A DNA stretch of 8,493 bases from the NCBI GenBank assembly GCA_017999075.1, contig JAGOBX010000101.1, forward strand, positions 1-8,493, read 5' to 3'. The notes under the pieces are model-generated. The model made no database searches and was not told where the DNA came from. It saw only the letters and a program-made list of their open reading frames with translations. Every line of letters begins with the position of its first letter. The stretch's first letter is position 1. Positions 1-5,758 of the stretch are shown here, one piece after another. A program made the position numbers and the translations under genes. Source of the stretch: JAGOBX01 sp017999075 [NCBI: Candidatus Babelota bacterium] (GTDB taxonomy: Bacteria > JAGOBX01).

Positions 1-95
1 AAAAACAAACTAATTTAATAATATTTGTTTTATGCATAACAATAATGGTTTAAATAATGCTCTAATTTAATTATTAAAAATGACTTTTGACTATA

Positions 96-130
96 CGGCA
101 CTTTATTGGCACTTTATTCGGTACTTTATT
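96..130. repeat. Three short tandem repeats of (C)GGCACTTTATT
   Basis: The units are 96-107, 108-118 and 119-130, of 12, 11 and 12 bases; the third has GGT instead of GGC. On the minus strand they read as AATAAAGTGCC-type units immediately following, and just overlapping, the stop codon of the 329-aa gene. They form no hairpin, so they are not a rho-independent terminator. They could be a slippage product. Confidence 0.7.
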
Positions 131-1118
131 ATTTTAATATTTTAATCAAAGCTCTGCTGTTATAATAAATCAAGGCAAATGTTTCTGACAAAATCTGTTT
201 TTCGTCATAGTATTTTTGAATGTTTTTCATAAAATTTTCTATACTCTGTTTTTTGATTTCCAATGTTCGATTTGATAATACGATTTTTTTTAATTCTCCG
301 ATTTCTTTCAAAATCCTGTTTTTTTCGACTTCTGTTTCTATCCAGCCTTGAACAAAACTTTCTTCAGCATAATCTTCAAGACGCTTTAATCCTTCTTCCG
401 CTGTTTTAAACCATTCCACCGCTCCTACGGTTTTACCGTATAATATATCCTTACCGCTACGAGGTCTGGCCTTAGCAATTTCTTCATCAGGCTCAACTGG
501 CCATTTCGGACCATCTTGTCCTCCATTCCCAATACAATATACAATACCTGGTAATCCATTAGATTCAAAACTAAAAAATCCTTTACTTGTTCCTGAAATA
601 ATAATTGCGCTTCTACGCGCTCCCCATATTAACCATTTTCTATTGTCATAAACAGTTCCTATAACGGTTTTAGAACGGTTTTCTTTTAAACAATGATTTC
701 TTTTCCCTATCCACCAATCTGATTTTACAGGAATATTTTGATTAAAAACTTCGTTTATATATTCAATTCCCAAATATGTAAAACTTTGTTTACTTTTTTT
801 TGAATTATGAACGGTATATAAAAACTGGAATTCATTTTCATTACTGGCTTCTTTTACAGAACATTCAACAATAACATCTAATAATGTAGTTGGATATTCA
901 ATTTGCTCATATTTTTTTCCTTCCTGAACCCAAACGATTTTGTGCCCGCCGTCCTGCAATTTATAAACTTCCGCTTTATTTATCTTTTTAGCCCGTTCAG
1001 AAAATTTAATTTTGTATTCAGGTTTATTTAAAATTTTTCTTTCTGCATTGATTTGCCGAATATTTACAAATATTATTGTTATTATTATATAAAAAATTAT
1101 TAATATTTTTGTTCTCAT
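129..1118 (-). CDS. Secreted protein of unknown function, last gene of the array
   Basis: The product is 329 aa. Residues 1-25 are a signal peptide (MRTK, long Ile-rich core, RQINA cleavage region). The middle part (~45-210) looks mixed or beta-rich, with several aromatic and Cys residues: VWVQEG, FLYTVHNS, SDWWIGKRNHC, RKWLIWGARR, GIVYCIGNGGQDGPKWP. The C-terminal third (~225-329) is helical and charged (WFKTAEEGLKRLEDYAEESF, WIETEVEKNRILKEIGELKK), possibly a coiled coil. No family, active site or transmembrane anchor beyond the signal peptide was recognised. It does not resemble the helical family of the other partner genes. By position, 28 bp after a broken gene tail, it could be the partner of a lost tip, but it may equally be an unrelated gene. 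The three short tandem repeats lie at and just after its stop. Confidence 0.8.
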   Translation of the reverse strand: MRTKILIIFYIIITIIFVNIRQINAERKILNKPEYKIKFSERAKKINKAEVYKLQDGGHKIVWVQEGKKYEQIEYPTTLLDVIVECSVKEASNENEFQFLYTVHNSKKSKQSFTYLGIEYINEVFNQNIPVKSDWWIGKRNHCLKENRSKTVIGTVYDNRKWLIWGARRSAIIISGTSKGFFSFESNGLPGIVYCIGNGGQDGPKWPVEPDEEIAKARPRSGKDILYGKTVGAVEWFKTAEEGLKRLEDYAEESFVQGWIETEVEKNRILKEIGELKKIVLSNRTLEIKKQSIENFMKNIQKYYDEKQILSETFALIYYNSRALIKILK

Positions 1119-1124
1119 AATTTT

Positions 1125-1130
1125 TCCTTT
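1125..1130 (-). promoter_or_regulatory. Ribosome-binding site for the 329-aa gene
   Basis: AAAGGA on the minus strand lies 6 bases before the ATG at 1118, supporting that start and translation independent of the truncated gene in front. Confidence 0.6.
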
Positions 1131-1146
1131 TAATAAATAATTTTAT

Positions 1147-1365
1147 TTAAAATTCGATATGATAATGAGTTCCTTCAACAAGAAAATCAGATAGTTGGGT
1201 TCCAATGCAACCTTCAATAAAATCTATAATATTTGTATCTGATAATAAAATCGTATCTTCGTTTATATTATATTGTTCAATTTTAAATATTTTCGAATTT
1301 TGAGCAAAAATATTATACGCGCACAATATATTAAACAAAATAATTGTTATAATTTTTTGTAACAT
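1147..1365 (-). pseudogene. Truncated helical-family gene fused to an unrelated short tail
   Basis: The open frame is 72 codons from an ATG 6 bp after the 212-aa gene. Residues 1-52 are a signal peptide plus KIFKIEQYNINEDTILLSDT...FIEG. They are almost identical to the N-terminus of the pseudogene at 2224-2897. The remaining 20 residues (CIGTQLSDFLVEGTHYHIEF) do not resemble any helical-family member here and follow directly on the edge of the DNA repeat. The likeliest reading is a partner gene truncated by a deletion that joined it to the very end of another gene, possibly another tip. A small secreted peptide could still be produced, since the signal peptide is intact. The next gene starts 28 bp downstream. 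Confidence 0.7.
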
Positions 1366-1380
1366 CTTAAATTAAAAACT
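1209..1380 (-). repeat. ~172-bp direct repeat, copy A
   Basis: This is the partner of 2738-2909, with about 4 mismatches and no gaps. The homology ends abruptly at 1209, exactly where the encoded protein stops resembling the helical family. This marks a recombination or deletion junction. At the other end it reaches just past the stop codon of the 212-aa gene. Confidence 0.92.
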
Positions 1381-2010
1381 TTTATGTTTTTCGTATTCAT
1401 TTTTGAACATTACAAAGGTTTCTTTTATGTCCTTTATAACATTTTTATTGAATATTTTTTGTTCTAATATCTCAAATAATTCTGCCGAATTATCTGGCGG
1501 GAAAGCATATAAGCCCGCGCATTCTTCTATAATATCATTATATCGATACCATAAATCAAATTGATATTTGTCATAAGCGTTGAAAATATTGTTTTTAGAA
1601 ATTTTTCTGATATACTCACTAATATCATCCTTTCTTTCCCCCCAATCATCAACAGGATTCAAAACAGGTTTTTTCGTTCTATCAATAATAGTTAAGCAGG
1701 GCAAAATAGTATTTAATGCTTTTATATAACACTCTAAAATGAGAGGTTTGCTTTCATTTGATATTTCATTATAAAAAAAGTTAGAATATGAACGACCTGA
1801 AAAATAATATGAATCATATAGCGAAATTATTTTTTCTGAATCCGATAAACTTCGCAAATAATATTCATAACTATCAGTATCATTTAAAATAATAGTATAA
1901 TTATTTATATTATACGGTTCTATTCTTTGAAATATTTTCTCTTTAGATAATAAAACATTGTTATGAAATAAAATCAATATTAATATAAAAATAATATATT
2001 TTATCTGCAT
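1372..2010 (-). CDS. Secreted helical protein, intact family member (unknown function)
   Basis: The product is 212 aa from the ATG at 2010, chosen because MQIKYIIFILILILFHNNVL begins a typical signal peptide. A longer reading from 2043 would add 11 residues that overlap the preceding tip remnant. The mature protein has IEPYNINNYTIILNDTDSYEYY near its N-terminus, then mostly helices: LSDSEKIISLYDSYYFSG (~55-72), YIKALNTILPCLTI (~95-108), YDKYQFDLWYRYNDIIEECA (~146-165), and a basic helical end. It is the intact counterpart of the pseudogene at 2224-2897 and, more distantly, of the 262-aa protein at 3005-3793. The ribosome-binding site is weak, which fits coupling to upstream translation. It starts 5 bp after a tip remnant and ends 6 bp before a truncated paralogue. 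No named domain or catalytic motif was recognised. Confidence 0.8.
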   Translation of the reverse strand: MQIKYIIFILILILFHNNVLLSKEKIFQRIEPYNINNYTIILNDTDSYEYYLRSLSDSEKIISLYDSYYFSGRSYSNFFYNEISNESKPLILECYIKALNTILPCLTIIDRTKKPVLNPVDDWGERKDDISEYIRKISKNNIFNAYDKYQFDLWYRYNDIIEECAGLYAFPPDNSAELFEILEQKIFNKNVIKDIKETFVMFKNEYEKHKSF

Positions 2011-2015
2011 TTTAA

Positions 2016-2219
2016 CTATAACCCCGAATATGGACCTTGCCAACTTCCTTCGTCTATATCTGTATCAGTTTCTTTAATAGCTTGAGTTTTTTGATCAATG
2101 CCTCTAAATCTTCTTATATGATTATTATGGATACAAGGTATCCAATTTCCATTATCATCTTGAAATTCATCCCAAAAACTTTGAGAGAACTCAAAATCAA
2201 CATTTGTGATTAAGAACAT
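2016..2219 (-). pseudogene. C-terminal remnant of a third alternative tip
   Basis: The open frame at 2288-2016 is meaningful only from about 2219 downward. Its first ~23 codons are the out-of-frame shadow of the pseudogene end. The last ~65 codons (TNVDFEFSQSFWDEFQDDNG, NWIP..., DIDEGSWQGPYSGL) match the C-terminus of the start-less cassette (VDFSFGNSFPDEFETDDGDW, VPF..., NDEGGLQGPYQ) at the same relative positions. It has no ribosome-binding site, signal peptide or scaffold part. It is therefore best read as the surviving tail of another tip cassette. Its stop lies 5 bp before the start of the intact 212-aa gene, the same order (tip end, then partner gene) as elsewhere in the window. Confidence 0.78.
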
Positions 2220-2223
2220 TATT

Positions 2224-2897
2224 TTAATATTTTTTTTTATGTTCTTTTTTGAGATATCCCCAAAAACTCTTTTGATTGATATATTCATTTTTATAACGAA
2301 AAAAGAATAATTTTATTTTGCGCAAAACATTTTTATTTAAAATCAATTTTTTGGATATTTCAATTAATTCATTAATATTATCAGGTGGAGACGCATATAA
2401 ATCTGCGCATGCTTCAATTAATTCATTATAACGATACCATAAATCAAATTGATATTTTTCAAAATCGGCAAATGTTTTTTTTAGTTATTTTTGCATGCCA
2501 TATTAATCCATCGTTGCTTTTATATATTTTTTTTCAAAAGAGTTTAGTTGTAAAGCGTTTAAATTTTCAGTAACATACAATCGAGGGATTATAGTATTTA
2601 AAGCATTCAAATAATATTTTAAAATAAATTTTCGGTTTTCAACAATCGTATCATAAAAAAAATTATCAGAATAAATAGAATGCCCATATAAAAAATACGA
2701 ATCGCAAGAAGTAAGAATTTTTTCAGAATCAGAAATAAACCTTCAATAAAATCTATAATATTTGTATCTGATAATAAAATCGTATCTTCGTTTATATTAT
2801 ATGGTTCAATTTTAAATATTTTCGAATTTTGAGCAAAAATATTATACGCGCACAATATATTAAACAAAATAATTGTTATAATTTTTTGTAAAATCAT
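2224..2897 (-). pseudogene. Broken paralogue of the secreted helical protein family (frameshift plus stops)
   Basis: Read as one gene, this is a relative of the intact 212-aa protein at 1372-2010. The frame from ATG 2897 encodes a signal peptide and KIFKIEPYNINEDTILLSDT up to FIEG near 2740. There a one-base loss shifts the homologous frame. The new frame continues FISDSEKILTSCDSYF, NALNTIIPRL, then meets TAA at 2505-2503 and TAA at 2487-2485. It resumes at FEKYQFDLWYRYNELIEACADLYASPPDN and ends FRYKNEYINQKSFWGYLKK... with TAA at 2226-2224. The intact relative reads SLSDSEKIISLYDSYY, ALNTILPCL, DKYQFDLWYRYNDIIEECAGLYAFPPDN and FKNEYEKHKSF at the matching places. A 26-base stretch (2432-2457) is identical to 1544-1569. 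Three separate lesions make ordinary translation very unlikely. Confidence 0.88.
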
Positions 2898-2909
2898 AAA
2901 TTAAAACCT
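2738..2909 (-). repeat. ~172-bp direct repeat, copy B (signal-peptide end of helical family)
   Basis: This block aligns without gaps to 1209-1380 with about 4 mismatches (about 98% identity). It covers the start region and first ~52 codons of the pseudogene at 2224-2897. The ATG of this copy is aligned with AAG in the other copy, so the two copies use start codons offset by one codon. The high identity shows a recent duplication, 1529 bp apart. Confidence 0.92.
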
Positions 2910-3004
2910 TTGTAATGTTTTAGTCATTGGACAACTTATGATTATTGCCGCTAAAAATGCGTCAAAATTGTAGCGAAATAAAAAAAATGCTATTTTATTC
3001 TCGT

Positions 3005-3793
3005 TTATTTTTTGTTTCTTCTTTTAAATTCATTTTCATATTTTGTCATTATTTCCTCAATAATAATTTTATCAACATTGTTTTCTATAAGAATATCTCG
3101 TAATTTTTGTTTATGCTTATAATTTTTAGAATATAGCATAATGATATCTTCTATTACATTTTTCTTGCACCTCAATAACTCGTTCTGAATATCAATTCTT
3201 TTCCGTTCCTTTCTATTGGCTTCATTTTCCGCTGTAATTTTTAAATATTCATTATATAGTTGTGGGAATTCTGGTTGTATTATTCGCCAATTAATCCTTT
3301 TTACAACCGGTACTGTGTCAACTGATTCATTTATGGTTAAATGGGGAATAATTTCTTTTAATCCTTTTATCAAATACATTGATTGTTCTTTGTTTATTCC
3401 TTCTATTCCTGATTTTTTTTCCCTCGAAAAACCAGCTAAGTTATTATAAACAAAAAATCTTGTCGCAGGATTATTTGAATCAATTAATACTTTATTATAA
3501 TATTCTAAAAGTTTTTCTCTATTTGTATATCCCCGGAGTTTTCTAATAACACCAACATATATTTTATCTTTGTCTTCCTGTGAATTACTTTTTTCAATAA
3601 ACTGTAAACAAACTCTTTCTAATTCAGAGCTAAAAGGAATTGTATCATTATGTAAATCTTTTAAAATTTTTACTTTCAATTTTTCTTCATATTCATTTAC
3701 TTTTATCTCAGCGGCATTTATATTAAAATGAATTAAAATAAATAAATTTAATGAAATAAAAAAAATTATTAATATATTTTTTCTATTACGCAT
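3005..3793 (-). CDS. Secreted helical protein, partner of the second tip (unknown function)
   Basis: The product is 262 aa. Residues 1-28 form a signal peptide (MRNRKN, hydrophobic core, NINAA cleavage region), so it is probably periplasmic or secreted. The mature chain is Lys/Glu-rich and predicted almost entirely alpha-helical. It includes a highly charged stretch around 186-212 (ENEANRKERKRIDIQNELLR) that may form a coiled coil. The part from ~139 to ~222 (YLIKGLKEIIPHLTI...PV...W) aligns by eye with the 212-aa protein at 1372-2010 (YIKALNTILPCLTI...PVLNPVDDW) and with the pseudogene at 2224-2897. These three appear to be distant paralogues. It lies 82 bp after the cassette stop, with its own strong ribosome-binding site. 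No catalytic motif or named domain was recognised. The position after an alternative C-terminal tip suggests a dedicated partner; immunity, chaperone or scaffold roles cannot be separated. Confidence 0.82.
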   Translation of the reverse strand: MRNRKNILIIFFISLNLFILIHFNINAAEIKVNEYEEKLKVKILKDLHNDTIPFSSELERVCLQFIEKSNSQEDKDKIYVGVIRKLRGYTNREKLLEYYNKVLIDSNNPATRFFVYNNLAGFSREKKSGIEGINKEQSMYLIKGLKEIIPHLTINESVDTVPVVKRINWRIIQPEFPQLYNEYLKITAENEANRKERKRIDIQNELLRCKKNVIEDIIMLYSKNYKHKQKLRDILIENNVDKIIIEEIMTKYENEFKRRNKK

Positions 3794-3803
3794 TTTGAGA
3801 ATT

Positions 3804-3810
3804 CCTCCTT
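3804..3810 (-). promoter_or_regulatory. Strong ribosome-binding site for the 262-aa gene
   Basis: AAGGAGG on the minus strand lies 10 bases before the ATG at 3793. It is the best Shine-Dalgarno match in the window. It indicates that this partner gene is meant to be translated even though the cassette in front of it has no evident start. Confidence 0.75.
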
Positions 3811-3875
3811 ATATTTTTTTATTTTTACGACTATTTATAAAAATTTATTAAATTCATATTCGCTTTTTCTACTTA

Positions 3876-5249
3876 TCATTGATATGGTCCTTGTAAGCCT
3901 CCCTCATCATTATTTGCTCCATATACTTTTACCTTAGCTTCTAAATTGCTATAATATAAATCAAAATATGAACAATTAAAAAACGGAACCCAGTCGCCGT
4001 CGTCTGTTTCAAATTCATCTGGAAATGAATTTCCGAAACTAAAATCTACATAAGAAGCTCCGCTTAATAATTTTGAAGATGAATAATATCCAGTGCTTAC
4101 CATATCGGTTCCAAGATTGTCAAAACCTACATCCCAATCTACTATTCTTCCGCCAATATAAGTTTGAGTATTATTAGGCCAACTTACATATATACTTGGT
4201 ATATTCTCATGAAATTTTACATTTTTAAAAGATACCGTTGTAGGAGTAACTGTAATCTCAAATTCTGTTTTAGCGCCTATATAATTATTGGGAGGTCCGT
4301 CTATCCCCAGCGGATAATCAAACATTTTTGAAAAATATATTTCTTGCGGTAATTCTATAGTATATACTTTTGTTTTTGTTTTTAAACCAATTTCAGCTCT
4401 TACAGTTGCGCTGGATGCAGAAAGGCTTTTATTTGCTGTTAATTCAACATTTTTTTTTATTTCTCCTTGTCCAGCATTTAATTTTCCGTCACCGCTACAA
4501 TACCATTTAACTTCAAATTCAGGCGTAATTTTAAGATTTATTATTTCACCTATACCAATAACTGTCCTGCTTCTATCTGTTGGAACTGGTGAAACAGCTT
4601 CGCTGACAATTTCCCAATTTTCTTCATTGGCATTTCCTTTCACATCTGCTCCGCGATAAGGTGAATCAACATCTTCATATGGAGGTTCATCCTTAATATC
4701 AATATAACTTGATGCGGTAACTAAAGTGACAAATTCAACTGATAAAGTATTATCTAAACTTCCTGAAATCACTTCATAATCGCTGTTAATTGATACTGAA
4801 AACTCTTCTTCAACCGTTGTAATGTCATATAAATTAAAACGGGCTAATGCGGCTCCACCACGAATATTCCTGAACGATAAAGTCGCAGAACCTCCGTCTC
4901 CAAGAGAACCAATATCTGGAATATTAATTAAACCTGGCGATTTTTTCATTAATGCTTTTCTTACCTGAGCAAGCATTGATCCGCCTTCCTCATCCCCGCC
5001 TCCGCCAGGTCCGTATTCGATTTCTGAAATATACATTATAAACGGCGGTCCGTCAGCAGGAGAATCAACAGCTGTCGGGTCAGTATTATTTTCAGCTTCA
5101 ATCCAGTTCACATATCCGTCGATATCAATATCCTCAAATCCGTCAGGTGTGCCGTTATTATTGCTGTCTATTATAAGCGGATTATAATTGTATTGAACCT
5201 CGTATCCATCATAAACGCTGTCCCCTCTTATATACAAATTAATCAACAA
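3876..5249 (-). CDS. Start-less orphan C-terminal cassette of the large surface protein (alternative tip)
   Basis: The open frame is 457 codons. From residue 9 (GDSVYDGYEV) to residue 96 it is nearly identical to residues 447-534 of the large protein. After that it is a diverged homologue (IGSLG.GG..TLS.RN, YDITTVEE, ISGSL.N.LS.EF, PYRG.D), followed by its own beta-rich region. That region includes DRSRTVIGIGE (225-235), WYCSGDGKLNAGQGE, and TPTTVSFKNVKF (335-346). It ends with VDFSFGNSFPDEFETDDGDW...DEGGLQGPYQ. No ATG opens the frame: an in-frame TAA lies at 5255-5253, the first candidate start is TTG at 5249, there is no ribosome-binding site before it, and there is no signal peptide. If translated, it would probably be a cytoplasmic fragment, perhaps by coupling to the preceding gene whose stop it overlaps. 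It looks more like a silent donor cassette. Alternatively it is simply the relic of a tandem duplication. The long frame without internal stops suggests selection or recent origin. Confidence 0.75.
   Translation of the reverse strand: MLINLYIRGDSVYDGYEVQYNYNPLIIDSNNNGTPDGFEDIDIDGYVNWIEAENNTDPTAVDSPADGPPFIMYISEIEYGPGGGGDEEGGSMLAQVRKALMKKSPGLINIPDIGSLGDGGSATLSFRNIRGGAALARFNLYDITTVEEEFSVSINSDYEVISGSLDNTLSVEFVTLVTASSYIDIKDEPPYEDVDSPYRGADVKGNANEENWEIVSEAVSPVPTDRSRTVIGIGEIINLKITPEFEVKWYCSGDGKLNAGQGEIKKNVELTANKSLSASSATVRAEIGLKTKTKVYTIELPQEIYFSKMFDYPLGIDGPPNNYIGAKTEFEITVTPTTVSFKNVKFHENIPSIYVSWPNNTQTYIGGRIVDWDVGFDNLGTDMVSTGYYSSSKLLSGASYVDFSFGNSFPDEFETDDGDWVPFFNCSYFDLYYSNLEAKVKVYGANNDEGGLQGPYQ
4961..5225 (-). 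repeat. 265-bp direct repeat, cassette copy
   Basis: This is the second copy of the block at 6877-7141, with 11 mismatches and no indels. Its upstream edge, at GGGGACAGCG, is sharp and lies 13 bp after the stop codon of the 166-aa gene. This is what is expected if the duplicated or inserted unit was spliced in just behind that gene. It sits in GC-rich sequence (30/60 G+C in 4981-5040) embedded in AT-rich surroundings. Confidence 0.93.
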
Positions 5250-5739
5250 TTTTTAATTTTAACGTTTTTCTTATTGGAAACCATATTTTTTCATTAACAA
5301 TTCCATTTGATATTTCAGGATGTTTGATTAAAAGTAAATCTAATTGGCATTGAATTTCATACTCTCCTGATTTTTTAAATTTTAAATATTTATTTAATAG
5401 TATGTTTTCAGAATGAGTTTTATTTGGCTTTAGATATCTTATCCTTCCCATACTAGTTATAATATGATATGGATTTAAAATCTCAACATTGTTATCCTCG
5501 TTTATTGAAAATTGCCAACTGAATTCTTTAATATCACTTATAAAAAAAACATAAGTATCCTTAGCGTCATTTATTGAAATATCAAATTCTATATTTATAG
5601 GTTCGTTCAATACATATTCTTGTTTATCAAATGATAAACTATATTGTATTTTATTATTAATATTAGTGTCTGAAGCATATAAAAAAGTTGAGATAAAAAA
5701 TAATATAATTTGAATTGATAAAATATTTTTTTTATTCAT
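5239..5739 (-). CDS. Secreted Ig-like/beta-sandwich protein, partner of first tip (unknown function)
   Basis: The product is 166 aa. Residues 1-22 are a classical signal peptide (MNKKN, then a hydrophobic run ending FLYAS), so it is exported, probably to the periplasm or surface. The mature part is predicted beta-rich. YVLNEPINIEFDISIND (42-58) and later YLKPNKTHSENILL...YLKFKKSGEYEIQCQL resemble the strand pattern of small Ig-like domains of the BsuPI/proteinase-inhibitor type (first pattern 'Y..GEPI.....I.N', later '..G.Y.I'). This is a fold impression, not a firm family assignment. It starts 19 bp after the large gene's stop, with a good ribosome-binding site, so it is probably co-transcribed. 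It occupies the position an immunity or chaperone partner would take beside a variable C-terminal tip. The start-less cassette begins right at its stop codon, with an 11-bp overlap of the open frame. A possible export partner or modulator of the tip is inference. Confidence 0.8.
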   Translation of the reverse strand: MNKKNILSIQIILFFISTFLYASDTNINNKIQYSLSFDKQEYVLNEPINIEFDISINDAKDTYVFFISDIKEFSWQFSINEDNNVEILNPYHIITSMGRIRYLKPNKTHSENILLNKYLKFKKSGEYEIQCQLDLLLIKHPEISNGIVNEKIWFPIRKTLKLKIVD

Positions 5740-5747
5740 TTTTGTAA

Positions 5748-5752
5748 CCTCC
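5748..5752 (-). promoter_or_regulatory. Ribosome-binding site for the 166-aa gene
   Basis: GGAGG on the minus strand lies 8 bases before the ATG at 5739. This fixes the start there, giving a clean signal peptide, rather than at the upstream codon at 5793, which would overlap the large gene and add 18 residues before the signal peptide. Confidence 0.75.
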
Positions 5753-5758
5753 GAATCT

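Noticed and set aside
2-31. Inverted repeat AAAACAAA / TTTGTTTT near the window start.
   Set aside because: An 8-base stem of almost pure A/T with a 14-base loop is weak and expected in this composition. There is no support for a terminator or origin.
2220-2288. N-terminal ~23 codons of the minus-strand open frame starting at 2288.
   Set aside because: They overlap, in another frame, the homologous end of the pseudogene (NEYINQKSF...). Only the part from ~2219 resembles a real protein.
2385-2573. Plus-strand open frame at 2385-2573.
   Set aside because: It is antisense to the pseudogene, whose minus-strand homology to the 212-aa protein explains the region.
2934-2966. Possible promoter before the pseudogene: TTGACG at 2965-2960 (minus strand) with CATAAG or TCATAA downstream.
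   Set aside because: The -10 candidates match poorly or sit at 18-19 base spacing. In sequence this AT-rich such partial matches are expected by chance.
2963-2995. Possible terminator after the 262-aa gene: TAGC ... GCTA around a T-run on the minus strand.
   Set aside because: The stem is only four base pairs with a long loop, and the T-run is inside the loop rather than after the stem.
3876-5249. A toxin domain (nuclease, deaminase, ADP-ribosyltransferase) in the alternative tip.
   Set aside because: No catalytic motif was visible. The tip appears to be beta-sandwich sequence, so a toxin label is not supported.
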